From assembly GCA_009841225.1 (NCBI GenBank), contig VXMF01000013.1, positions 62,001 through 126,000 on the forward strand: a DNA stretch of 64,000 nucleotides, written 5' to 3'. Made by a program: the position numbers and the translations under genes. This DNA is from Terriglobia bacterium. Lineage in GTDB: Bacteria; Acidobacteriota; Terriglobia; Bryobacterales; UBA6623. The notes beneath the pieces were generated by a model that saw nothing but the letters and a program-made list of their open reading frames with translations, was not told where the DNA came from and did no database searches. This document shows positions 34,436-43,124 of the stretch, piece after piece; the stretch's first letter is position 1; each line of letters opens with the position of its first letter.

Positions 34436-34470
34436 TTGCAGTCGCGCGAGCCGTCCGGGCGGGTCGACGC

Positions 34471-34499
34471 TTGACATCGCGGCGCTCGGAGTCGAAAAT
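34471..34499 (+). promoter_or_regulatory. Promoter of the ECF sigma operon
   Basis: A consensus -35 TTGACA (34471-34476) is followed after 17 nt by GAAAAT (34494-34499), facing the sigma factor gene about 90 nt downstream. It looks like a housekeeping-type promoter. Confidence 0.5.
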
Positions 34500-34592
34500 C
34501 GAGTTGCAGCCTCGATTGCCACAAGAAGGGCCCGCTCAATCGTCTTGGGAGTGCTGGACCATCGGTGGTGATCGGAGCGAGCGAGGTTTCCT

Positions 34593-35156
34593 GTGCCTGC
34601 ATTCGGTCAGCCCGACGCGACAACACAGGCCGCATGGGAAACGGAGAGGCTCTTCGAGGAGCACTTCTCAAACCTGGTGCGCTATCTGCGCACTGGCGTC
34701 AGCAGCACCAACGACATCGAGGACATAGCGCAAGAGACCTTCATCCGCTTCTTTCACGCACGCAGCTATGGCGAGGAGATCGCCAATCCCAAGGGTTGGA
34801 TCTACCGCGTCGGCCGGCACCTGATGCTCGACAGCCTCAAGAAGTCGCGGCCCCTGCTGCTGGACGAAGACCAGTGGAAGGATCTCGAGGCAGCACACGC
34901 CCACTCTCCCGGATGGGAAGAACAGGACCGGTCATTGCGCTTCTCGCGACTGCCATGGAACACGCTGACGGCAATGGAAAAGGAATGCCTGCTGCTGCGG
35001 GCGCAAGGGTTGGCCTTCCGCGAGGTCGCGGAGGTCTTGGATGTTTCGATCTCGACGGTGGCAAGCTATGTCGCCAGAGGGCTCAAGAAACTCCGCAAGT
35101 CGGTAGCAAAGCCTAGTGAGACACCTAAGTCCAGAAGAGCTGCTCCTCTACGCTAA
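34593..35156 (+). CDS. ECF-type RNA polymerase sigma factor
   Basis: A 187-residue sigma-70 family protein. Region 2 shows DIEDIAQETFIRFF and NPKGWIYRVGRHLMLDSLKK, and region 4 LTAMEKECLLLRAQGLAFREVAEVLDVSISTVASYV. There is no region 1 or 3, as in ECF sigma factors. GTG at 34593 fits the alignment start. The next gene begins 41 nt before its stop and carries zinc-finger anti-sigma motifs, so the pair is probably a sigma/anti-sigma switch for surface genes, plausibly including the TonB receptor that follows. Confidence 0.88.
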   Translation: MPAFGQPDATTQAAWETERLFEEHFSNLVRYLRTGVSSTNDIEDIAQETFIRFFHARSYGEEIANPKGWIYRVGRHLMLDSLKKSRPLLLDEDQWKDLEAAHAHSPGWEEQDRSLRFSRLPWNTLTAMEKECLLLRAQGLAFREVAEVLDVSISTVASYVARGLKKLRKSVAKPSETPKSRRAAPLR

Positions 35157-36864
35157 CGGCGAGTTGGAGGACCGCGGGCTTCGCCGGCACGTGGCGGAGT
35201 GTGTCGACTGCAAGTCGTGCTTGGTCGACATGCAGGAGAGCTTTGTCCTGACTGCAGCCGCCATCGGCGAGGCGCTGCCCGCGCCCGCCCCGCGGCCAGA
35301 GCAGTTCGCCGAGTTCCGCAAGCGCTTGGCGGCCGAGGCCCAGCTGCTCTTGCTCCACCTGTCGACCGAGGACCTGCTGGTTTCGATCGAGAACAGCCTG
35401 AGCCCGGAGCTTGAGTCGCACTTGGCGACGTGCGCCCAGTGCCAAGCTCGGGCGGCAGACCTGCATGTAAAGCTGGCCTCGATCGAGTACGAGCTGAGCC
35501 GGGAATCCGCCTTCGAGCTGCCCTTGGATCACAAGGCAGCGGCCCTGGCGACACTCCGCGGCCGCCTCGAGCAAGAGGTCGAGTCCCAACGGAGCGTCAA
35601 GACCCGAATCTGGCACTGGATGCCTCAGATTCGTCCGCCCCAGATCCCGGCGCTAACCCCCTATGCCGCCGCTTTTGCAGGCGTTTGCCTGGCAGCCTGG
35701 CTGGGCTGGAACGTGATCGGCACACCAGAACTGCCCGCGCCTGTTACCACGGCCCAGCTGACCGAAGCAGTATTGCCGCCCGCCGCCCTGACCGCGGAGG
35801 CTCCGCAGGCGGTCGAGTTAGAAGTCACGGCTCAAACAACGCCTCAAGAGCGCTTCCAATGGATCGCAGCCGAGCCACGGCAGGTCGCTCCCGCGAGCAG
35901 GCAGGCCTTGGTCGCCGGTACCGCCCCAGACGTGAGCGCTGGACCGGTGCCGAGCCACCTTGCCTTGGTCGCGCTTCCTCGCTTGGATGACCTGCCACAG
36001 CCTCCAGCGCTCTCGCCGCCGGCACTCGCAGAGGCTGCGCCGGAAGCTGCAAGCACCGCTCCCCCGACCGTCCCAGCCGACCCCGAAGTCTTGGCCGACG
36101 GCAGCTGGATGCTCATCAAGGCAGGCCTGTGGAAGGCGAACCTCGAGGCGCGCGGGACGGCCGAGTCGATTCGGTTCGCCGGCACCGTGGCGAGCGAGCG
36201 CGAGCGCTCCCGTGCGGAGAAGGCACTGCTCGCAGTCGCCGACGGCCGGCCGATTGAGTTTGACATAGCGGTGCGCGGTGCGCTCGTCCCGACCGAGGCC
36301 GTGCCGGATGCCGTTCGCGCCAGCCGCACGCGGAGTTTGGGCACCACGGTCCACAATGCGCTGCTGCAACATTACCGGGATGCGGCCAGGCGCTCGTTCC
36401 AGCCCTTGGACCGGAGCATGCTGGAGAACGAGCTGGACCTGTACGTCAGCGACGTGATGCGTCATGACGCGGACCTGCTGGCACATGTCCACGCGCTACA
36501 CAACCTGCTCAGCAGCTCAGACATCGCCCAAGTCCGGGATGCGGACAGCTTCCGCCGCACGGCACGCTACCACTTAGAAGGCATCGCGCGGCACGAGGCA
36601 AGCATTCACGGCCAGCTTTCCGAAGCCCTGCCGAGGCGCTACTGGGCGTACCGCGGGGCCCGTGTCAAGGACGGCAATAGCTCTGACCTGCAAGCTGCCG
36701 GCACGGCCTTGCTACAAGATGCCCTCGCCCTCGACCAAGCACTGAGCTCGCTGTTCTTTGGCGCCAGCGACGTGCTCGACATCAGCGAGGCCAGCCCTTC
36801 CAGCGCGAGCCTGCTAGCGCGGCTCCGCCAGCGCACCCGACAGCTACGCTCTGCCATCCGGTAG
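35116..36864 (+). CDS. Membrane anti-sigma-like protein with two zinc fingers
   Basis: A 582-residue protein. Two HxxxCxxC zinc-finger anti-sigma motifs occur, H25/C29/C32 and H102/C106/C109, each preceded by a similar HLS-x-E-D/E-LL segment, which suggests internal duplication. A membrane helix lies at about 180-200. The presumed periplasmic part is Pro/Ala-rich, has a BON-like segment at about 340-390 (IRFAGTVASERERSRAEKALLAVADG), then a helical C terminus. It starts with GTG inside the sigma gene (41-nt overlap), which implies coupled translation. It is much longer than typical ZAS anti-sigma factors (about 100-250 residues), so it may also sense an envelope signal. Confidence 0.78.
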   Translation: MRHLSPEELLLYANGELEDRGLRRHVAECVDCKSCLVDMQESFVLTAAAIGEALPAPAPRPEQFAEFRKRLAAEAQLLLLHLSTEDLLVSIENSLSPELESHLATCAQCQARAADLHVKLASIEYELSRESAFELPLDHKAAALATLRGRLEQEVESQRSVKTRIWHWMPQIRPPQIPALTPYAAAFAGVCLAAWLGWNVIGTPELPAPVTTAQLTEAVLPPAALTAEAPQAVELEVTAQTTPQERFQWIAAEPRQVAPASRQALVAGTAPDVSAGPVPSHLALVALPRLDDLPQPPALSPPALAEAAPEAASTAPPTVPADPEVLADGSWMLIKAGLWKANLEARGTAESIRFAGTVASERERSRAEKALLAVADGRPIEFDIAVRGALVPTEAVPDAVRASRTRSLGTTVHNALLQHYRDAARRSFQPLDRSMLENELDLYVSDVMRHDADLLAHVHALHNLLSSSDIAQVRDADSFRRTARYHLEGIARHEASIHGQLSEALPRRYWAYRGARVKDGNSSDLQAAGTALLQDALALDQALSSLFFGASDVLDISEASPSSASLLARLRQRTRQLRSAIR

Positions 36865-36876
36865 CCTAAAGCTACG

Positions 36877-39800
36877 GTGCCCCGCCGCTTCAAGCGCGGT
36901 TGTCTACTCGCCCTCACGCTGGCGCTGCCCGTCTGCGGGCAGTCTGGCGCAGGGTTGGTCTCGGGTCACGTTTTCGCGGGGGACCAAGCACCGCTAGCCG
37001 GGGTCGAGGCCCAGCTCATCAACCTGACCAGCGCCCAGGTGCTGCGCCGCGAGACCGGCTCCGACGGGGCGTTTCAATTCGCCAATCTGATCTCGGGCCG
37101 TTACTCGCTGGCCCTTGTGCGCGACCGCTACCAAGCCTGGCGCAGCGGGCCGTTCGAAGTGCTCCCGGGAATCCCCGTCGCCTTCCCGCCGATCGTCATG
37201 CGGCGACTGTCAGCATCATCGACACGGCCGCGTTCGGGCCTCGAGGAGATGGCACTAGAGCACGGCCTCGCGCGCGAGCAGGTCGAGGCCCTGCCAATCG
37301 TGGTCGGCGCCGAAGGGCGCACGACAGTCGACAAGCTGCTGCACTTGGTGCCCGGCATCACTCCCGCCAACGCCCTTGATATCGATCCGTTCACCGGGCG
37401 CGCGGCGGCGGTCTCGGCGAACGGCTCGCGCAGCTCCTTCATCAACTACAAGCTCGACGGTGCCTCCAACAACGCCCAGAACCGCATCACGGGAGCCCAG
37501 GCCGCCACGCTAGGCCCGACTCCGGAAGCGCTGGAATCCCTGCGCGTCATCACCCACACCTATTCCGCCAGCGACGGGCGCAACGCCGGTGCCGTCGTGG
37601 ACCCGCTGTTCCGCTCCGGCGACGATCAATGGCATGGCCAGCTGCGCGGCTTCGGTCGGCCCCCTTGGAACGAGTCGTTCGGATCGTTCGACGGCGCTCA
37701 CGACCAAGTCAGCGGCTGGGCCGGCGGGGCACAGGCGGGCGGCCCGATCTCGCAGCGGCACGGGCTCTTCGGCTTCTTTGACGGCGAAGCCTGGCTCACC
37801 GACCGGCGGCACAACGCGCTGCGGCGCGGGCTGAGCGACAACGAGCGGAGAGGCAACTTCTTCGGCTTCGAGAACCAGCCGATCGATCCGCAAAGCGGCT
37901 TGCCGTTTCCGAACGGCAAGATTCCTGCCCACCGCCTCGACCCACTCATGCAGCACTACCTCGCCACGTTCGTTCCGCCAGCGAACCTGGAAGGCGGCTG
38001 GATGCAGTTCACCGAGGAGCTGCCGAGCCGGGGCCAAGTCGCGGTGGCCCGCATCGACCAGCGTTCGAAGACGCTCTCCCACTACTTCAGCCACTACCTT
38101 TACTCGAACCGCGTCAGGGAGCCCCCGCAGGAAGCGTTCACTGTCTCGCCGGGCACGGTCGCGGACCGGCGGCAACTGTCCAACCATACCCAGTACGCCA
38201 TCACGCACACGGTGGCTCCGAACTTCGCGCAGACCCTGCGCCTAGCAATGCAGCGCCTGTCCAGCGAGCAGCACAGCGGAAACCCGCGCTACCGCGAGAC
38301 TCCGGCCGAGGACTTGGGCTTCGACTACGCGGACCTCAATCCCAACTCCATCCCCAACGTGCGCCTGTGGAACGATTTCGGGCAGCTTCAACTGCATGTC
38401 GCGCCCTTTATCGACGCCGAGGACTCGGTGCAGACCACGCTGCAGCTCTCGCACGCAATGGAGTACCGCTACCGGCGCCAAGCCGTGCGGGCGGGATTGC
38501 TGATGCAGCGCGGCTCCTGGCCGTTCACCAATCGGGAGAACGCCGCGGGCAGTTTCAGCTTCCCGGTCCCTCCCGACCCGCCGGTTCGCTTCCGCGGCCA
38601 GGGCCTGCGAGACCTGCTGCTTGGCCGCCCGGGCGAATTCCGCCTGCAAACCCGCCGCAGCCTCGACCTGCAGTGGCACGAATTCGCGGCTTTCGCCGAA
38701 GGCGAGATCCGACCATGGCGGGACCTGAAGATCACCGTCGGGCTGCGCTTCGAACAGCAGCCGCCCGGAATCGACAGGCAAGACCGGCTGATGACATTCC
38801 GCGAAGGAACGCAGAGTGCCCGCTTCCCCGACTCTCCCCCGAACTTGCTGTTTCCCGGAGACACCGCTCCGGACGGCGAAGTACTACCGAGGTCGACCAT
38901 CGAGACCCTCGGACGAAACTTCTCGCCGCGCGTCGGCCTCGCCTTCTCGCCCTCGTGGCAGGGGCGGGCGGCGCGCTGGGTGCTGGGGGAATCGGGCCGC
39001 TCGGTGTTCCGGGGGGCGTACGGGGTCTTCTTCGACCACGGCACGTTCGCGGGCTCGAGCGCGGCGGCGCTGTTCCAAGCCACCTATCCGCCGTTCAGCC
39101 AGGACAACCGCTACACCCTGCGCGAGCCGACGGGCATGTTCCAAACGCCCGGCCGGGTCATCGGAGACCCCGCCTTGACCACCATCCGCTCGCCGCTGGT
39201 GCGCTATCCGATCCTAGTCTTCGATCCGCGCTTCGAGAACGCCCGGGCCGAGCACTGGAATCTCAGCTGGCAGCGCCTGCTGCCCTGGCGGGTCTTCTTG
39301 AGCGGAACCTATCTGGGCACCCGCTCCTCGCGCCTGCAGCAGCAGCGCGAGCTGAACGGGTTCGTGCGCAATCCTCTGCACGGCTTCGGATTCGTGCGCT
39401 ACATGCGACGCTTTTCCCGCTTCGACAACATCCGCTCGTTCGAAAGCTCGGGGACCGCGCGCTACCGTGCCGTCCAGCTGCGCGCCAACCGCTACCTGCA
39501 CCGCGGCCTCGCGCTGGACGTGGGATACACGTGGAGCCAGTCGTTCGACAACGGCAGCACGGTGTTCGGCGACGAGCTGGTCGGAGAGGCCTGGACCTTC
39601 TCCGACTTCGACAGGCGGCACTCGCTGAATGCGATCTGGCTCTACGAGCTGCGCCTGCCGCGGCGCTGGACCGACCGCGTCCGCTGGGCTGGAGGGTGGA
39701 CGGTAAGCGGCATCTGGCGCTGGCGCTCCGGGCTGCCGCTGGATATTCGCCAGACCGAAGACCCCAGCTATACCTTCGAGCAGGTGGGCAGGCCCGACCG

Positions 39801-40182
39801 CATCGGCGCCTTCACTCAGTTCGACGCGAACGAGATCCGAAGCTACGCGCTGGTCGGGGACCGCAAGGTCACGGGGCACTTCGCGTTCGACCCGACGGCG
39901 TTCCGGGCGGTGCGCCCGACAAGCTTCGAAGAAGTGCGGCAGGGCAGCTCGCGGCGCAACGAATACCGCATGGCGGGCTTCCAGCAGTGGGACCTCCGCA
40001 TCTCCCGACTGTTCCAAGCGGCCGAACAGGTCTCTGTGGAACTAGGCTTCGACCTGCTTAATGCCTTCGGCAATCGGAACTGGGCCGAACCGTTCGGAAA
40101 CATCGACCACGTCTACTTCGGGGTCGCCCGCATGTCCGGCCTGGGCCGCACGTCCCAAGCAGCCCTGCGACTACGCTTCTAG
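36877..40182 (+). CDS. TonB-dependent receptor downstream of sigma/anti-sigma pair
   Basis: An 1101-residue outer-membrane protein: signal peptide (LLALTLALPVCGQ), carboxypeptidase-regulatory-like domain (GHVFAGDQAPLAGVEAQLINLTSA), plug (VSANGSRSSFINYKLDGASNNAQN), a long beta-barrel, and the terminal strand ending AALRLRF. It starts with GTG 12 nt after the anti-sigma stop, so all three genes form an operon. The substrate is unknown. No TonB box or separate signalling domain like FecA is obvious. Its 3' end overlaps the convergent dapA by 12 nt. Confidence 0.88.
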   Translation: MPRRFKRGCLLALTLALPVCGQSGAGLVSGHVFAGDQAPLAGVEAQLINLTSAQVLRRETGSDGAFQFANLISGRYSLALVRDRYQAWRSGPFEVLPGIPVAFPPIVMRRLSASSTRPRSGLEEMALEHGLAREQVEALPIVVGAEGRTTVDKLLHLVPGITPANALDIDPFTGRAAAVSANGSRSSFINYKLDGASNNAQNRITGAQAATLGPTPEALESLRVITHTYSASDGRNAGAVVDPLFRSGDDQWHGQLRGFGRPPWNESFGSFDGAHDQVSGWAGGAQAGGPISQRHGLFGFFDGEAWLTDRRHNALRRGLSDNERRGNFFGFENQPIDPQSGLPFPNGKIPAHRLDPLMQHYLATFVPPANLEGGWMQFTEELPSRGQVAVARIDQRSKTLSHYFSHYLYSNRVREPPQEAFTVSPGTVADRRQLSNHTQYAITHTVAPNFAQTLRLAMQRLSSEQHSGNPRYRETPAEDLGFDYADLNPNSIPNVRLWNDFGQLQLHVAPFIDAEDSVQTTLQLSHAMEYRYRRQAVRAGLLMQRGSWPFTNRENAAGSFSFPVPPDPPVRFRGQGLRDLLLGRPGEFRLQTRRSLDLQWHEFAAFAEGEIRPWRDLKITVGLRFEQQPPGIDRQDRLMTFREGTQSARFPDSPPNLLFPGDTAPDGEVLPRSTIETLGRNFSPRVGLAFSPSWQGRAARWVLGESGRSVFRGAYGVFFDHGTFAGSSAAALFQATYPPFSQDNRYTLREPTGMFQTPGRVIGDPALTTIRSPLVRYPILVFDPRFENARAEHWNLSWQRLLPWRVFLSGTYLGTRSSRLQQQRELNGFVRNPLHGFGFVRYMRRFSRFDNIRSFESSGTARYRAVQLRANRYLHRGLALDVGYTWSQSFDNGSTVFGDELVGEAWTFSDFDRRHSLNAIWLYELRLPRRWTDRVRWAGGWTVSGIWRWRSGLPLDIRQTEDPSYTFEQVGRPDRIGAFTQFDANEIRSYALVGDRKVTGHFAFDPTAFRAVRPTSFEEVRQGSSRRNEYRMAGFQQWDLRISRLFQAAEQVSVELGFDLLNAFGNRNWAEPFGNIDHVYFGVARMSGLGRTSQAALRLRF

Positions 40183-41079
40183 GTCCGCGAACTGGTGGAC
40201 CGCCGAGTGCAAGTCGACGCTTGCCAGCACCCGCTCCACGTGCTCGCAACTCGCCGGCGACGGGCGGGTCATCGGCAGCCGGTAGCGCGCTTCGTCCAAC
40301 ACGCCCATGAGTTCCAAGGCCACCTTGACCGGTCCCGGACTGGTCTCGCAGAAGTTGGCATCCATCAATGGCAGGTAGCGGCGGTGGATGGCAAGGGCCT
40401 CCGCAAAGTCTCCGTTGAGCGCGTTGTCACACAGCGCCGCCATCTGGCCGGGGATCTCGTTCGATACCACCGAGATCACGCCAGAGCCACCCAGTGACAT
40501 CAGCGGGAGCGTGACGGAGTCATCGCCCGATAGGACGGAGAACTCGCGGGGCACCTGCTGGCAGACCTGCGCCATTTGCCCGATGTCTCCGGAGGCCTCC
40601 TTGACGGCAACGATCGTGTCAATGGCGGCCAACCGGCACAATAGGTCGGGCTTGATATTGCAGCAAGTCCGGCCGGGCACGTTGTAGACGATGATCGGCA
40701 GGCCGCTGGCGGCGGCGAGCGCGGAATAGTGCTGGAACAGGCCGTCCGGGGTCGGCTTGTTGTAGTACGGCGTGACCGAGAGCAGGCCTTGCACGCCGAG
40801 GGCGTCCAAGTCCTTTGCGAGGGCACAGATCGATGCGGTGTGGTAGCCGCCGCAGCCGGCCACGACCGGAACATCCCCCGCCTCTTCCAACGTGATCTCG
40901 ACGAGTCTGAGGTGCTCGGCCTTCGAAAGCGTGGGGCTTTCGCCAGTGGTGCCGCCCGGCACCAAGAAATGCACCCCCGCGGCCACTTGGCGGCGCACCA
41001 GCGTGCGGAGCACCGGCTCGTCGAGCGAGCCGTCCACCGCGAAGGGGGTGATCAGAGCGGTACCGCAACCCTTGAACAT
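40171..41079 (-). CDS. dapA: 4-hydroxy-tetrahydrodipicolinate synthase
   Basis: A 302-residue class I aldolase, the first enzyme of the lysine/diaminopimelate branch. The Schiff-base lysine K160 is in IVAVKEASGD; Y132 lies in VYNVPGRT, T44-T45 in GGTTGES, and Y106 in TPYYNKP, as in true DapA. A strong AGGAGG ribosome site precedes the ATG. The gene is monocistronic here. DapA-like neuraminate or keto-acid aldolases are the alternative, but the full active-site set favours DapA. Confidence 0.9.
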   Translation of the reverse strand: MFKGCGTALITPFAVDGSLDEPVLRTLVRRQVAAGVHFLVPGGTTGESPTLSKAEHLRLVEITLEEAGDVPVVAGCGGYHTASICALAKDLDALGVQGLLSVTPYYNKPTPDGLFQHYSALAAASGLPIIVYNVPGRTCCNIKPDLLCRLAAIDTIVAVKEASGDIGQMAQVCQQVPREFSVLSGDDSVTLPLMSLGGSGVISVVSNEIPGQMAALCDNALNGDFAEALAIHRRYLPLMDANFCETSPGPVKVALELMGVLDEARYRLPMTRPSPASCEHVERVLASVDLHSAVHQFADLEA

Positions 41080-41144
41080 CGTGCCCTCCTAGCCGATCAG
41101 CTTCATTATTCTCGCACGCTGGCGGCGCTTGCTAGGATGCATGC

Positions 41145-42317
41145 GTGCGTTTGTCCGGTGCCGCTCTGCTGTTGGCGCTCGCAGGCACGGCTGCGAGCGC
41201 AACGGCCCAGATCGACGCGGATCGCCCCTATCGCGGACGGGACGCGGTCACCCTTGCGAGCTCCGAGATCGAACTGGTCGTGCTCAAGCATGGCGGGGCG
41301 TTCGCTTCGCTGACTCTGGCCTCCGACTCAGAACGCTTGAACCCGATGTGGGACTCCCTGCGGGCCGACCGAGAGCAAGGGAGGCAAGAGCGGAGCACCG
41401 GCGCGGTCGGGCATTTCGTCTGCGTGGATGGGTTCGGCCAGCCGTCCGAGCAGGAGCGGGCGGCCGGAATGGAGGGCCACGGCGAGGCGCACCGCTTGGA
41501 ATGGAAGACAGAATTCGCCGGTATGGAGGGTGGCGTGATGGTGCTCAGGCAGTCTGTCAGTCTGCCGCGCGTGCGCGAAGCGTTGCGCCGCGAGCTGCGC
41601 CTGCCGTCGCACGAGAGCGTCGTGTACGTGCGGTCGGACTTGGAAAGCTTGCTGAGCTTCGACCGCCCTGTGAACTGGGCCGAGCATGCGACGATCGGCT
41701 CGCCCTTCCTGGAGCGCGGCGTGACGGTCGTCGACATCTCCCCCAATCGCGCCATTACGCGCCCCCGGGAAGGGGCCACGCGGGCGGGCCTGGCCCACCG
41801 CTTGGCCAGCAACGCCGAATTTGCCTGGCCGATGGCACCGACCAGGGCGGGCGGGCTGGTCGATCTCCGCGCGGCACCACTGGAGTCCCACTCGCTGGAC
41901 CACACGGCGCATCGGATGGACCCCGACGCGGAATGGGCTTTCGTGACCGCGCTGCACCCGGTCAAGCGGCTGCTGCTGGGATATCTGTTTCGCCCCAGCG
42001 AGTTCGCGTGGCTCCAGACTTGGGAGTCCTACCCGCAAGATCGCATGCTGGCTCGCGGCCTGGAATTCGCCACTCAAGCGTTCGACCTGCCGCGCCGTCA
42101 AGTGGTGTCCCAAGGCCGGATCTTCGGCACCAGCCTGTACCGCTGGCTGCCAGCCCGGACCACTATCTCAGCCGGATACCTGATGTTCTTGACGCGCACG
42201 CCGGAGGGATTTCTGGGTGTTGACGGAATTGACTGGGTCGACGGAGTGCTGCGCATCCGGGACGGGCGATCCGGCCAAGTGATCGAGCTGCAGGCTGGCG
42301 GAGAGCTGGCTGAGTGA
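41145..42317 (+). CDS. Secreted aldose-1-epimerase-like (galactose-mutarotase fold) protein
   Basis: A 390-residue exported protein with signal peptide MRLSGAALLLALAGTAASATAQ. The body looks like a galactose-mutarotase-fold protein: ASSEIELVVLKHGGAFASLTL at the start and VNWAEHATIGSPFLERG near residue 185, reminiscent of the EH-x-T-x-G-P/S-PFL segment of aldose epimerase-like families. Catalytic residues cannot be assigned with certainty. The start is GTG, with TAGGAT 6 nt before it and no ribosome site, another candidate leaderless gene. It diverges from dapA. Confidence 0.65.
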   Translation: MRLSGAALLLALAGTAASATAQIDADRPYRGRDAVTLASSEIELVVLKHGGAFASLTLASDSERLNPMWDSLRADREQGRQERSTGAVGHFVCVDGFGQPSEQERAAGMEGHGEAHRLEWKTEFAGMEGGVMVLRQSVSLPRVREALRRELRLPSHESVVYVRSDLESLLSFDRPVNWAEHATIGSPFLERGVTVVDISPNRAITRPREGATRAGLAHRLASNAEFAWPMAPTRAGGLVDLRAAPLESHSLDHTAHRMDPDAEWAFVTALHPVKRLLLGYLFRPSEFAWLQTWESYPQDRMLARGLEFATQAFDLPRRQVVSQGRIFGTSLYRWLPARTTISAGYLMFLTRTPEGFLGVDGIDWVDGVLRIRDGRSGQVIELQAGGELAE

Positions 42318-42391
42318 CCCGGAAACGCGGCTCTCGCGGCTGAATATCTTATCCGGGGATTGAGGATTCTTCCAGTGCCATGTCGGGTTTA

Positions 42392-42408
42392 CATGCGCAT
42401 GCTATACT
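42392..42408 (+). promoter_or_regulatory. Promoter with embedded palindrome before toxin-antitoxin-like pair
   Basis: TATACT (42403-42408) is a good -10 box. The perfect 10-bp palindrome CATGCGCATG (42392-42401) lies directly upstream within the promoter spacer, a typical place for an autoregulating antitoxin to bind. The start codon follows 20 nt downstream. Confidence 0.45.
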
Positions 42409-42428
42409 TTCAGTAAGGCCATCGAACA

Positions 42429-43124
42429 ATGGGCGAAAATCGATACGGCCTGACGGTGCCTGAATCCGTTTCAAATCACGATCTGAAGAAGATCGCTTGG
42501 GAGTTTGCCCGCAACAAAGGAAATCTTGTCAAGCTCCCTAAAATCCTAGGCCTTTCTGACGAGCGCTGGAAGGAGTTTCTCCAGTGGCTCGAGGACCGAA
42601 GCGCGCCTAGGCAGCCCGACCGGCGGTACCCGATCCTGATTCCCGAAACAAGTCCGACTTCCTATATTTCGTTCAAGCGTGCCCTCAACCTCCATCTTCC
42701 GGGCGAATTGACTGGGGACTGGCATTTTGACGTGAGCTTCTTCGGCTATCCCGAGCGCTCGTACGCTCCGCTGGCAGGCCCCGATGGCTTGGTGGACACC
42801 ACACGCACTCTAGGCTCGCGCGGGGTGCGAGATATGGGCCGTGTGATCGCGGTCCACGGCATCAAGCCATACGACGGCCCCGTATGGGTGGCCAATCACT
42901 ACCGGGCAATTGCTGATATAGCAATGGACAGGATTTGCAGCGGGCACTGGGAGGCTGCAACGTTCCCGGCCCACCAGATCGACGAATGGCTGTGGTCCGA
43001 AGAGGACTTCGACATTCTGGTCGAGGACTATTTGAAGCCAATGCGCCAACAGATCCAGGGACGTCGCAGGGAGGCATACGACGAATGGCTGACGACAGTC
43101 GTGTACGGCGCGGATTACGACTGA
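42429..43124 (+). CDS. Unknown protein, candidate antitoxin of AbiEii-type pair
   Basis: A 231-residue cytoplasmic protein that I cannot place in a named family. It has an N-terminal helical region (LKKIAWEFARNKGNLVKLPKI) and PVWVANHYRAIADIAMDRI, which faintly resembles the VA-x-x-x-RAL-x-DLL segment of AbiEi-like antitoxins, but no clear helix-turn-helix. Its end overlaps the nucleotidyltransferase toxin-like gene by 40 nt, and a palindromic promoter precedes it. This organisation supports an antitoxin role for a family not commonly annotated. Confidence 0.55.
   Translation: MGENRYGLTVPESVSNHDLKKIAWEFARNKGNLVKLPKILGLSDERWKEFLQWLEDRSAPRQPDRRYPILIPETSPTSYISFKRALNLHLPGELTGDWHFDVSFFGYPERSYAPLAGPDGLVDTTRTLGSRGVRDMGRVIAVHGIKPYDGPVWVANHYRAIADIAMDRICSGHWEAATFPAHQIDEWLWSEEDFDILVEDYLKPMRQQIQGRRREAYDEWLTTVVYGADYD

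Noticed and set aside
38367..40061. 564-codon plus-strand frame
   Set aside because: Alternative frame inside the TonB receptor; highly Arg/Ala/Pro-rich with no domains.
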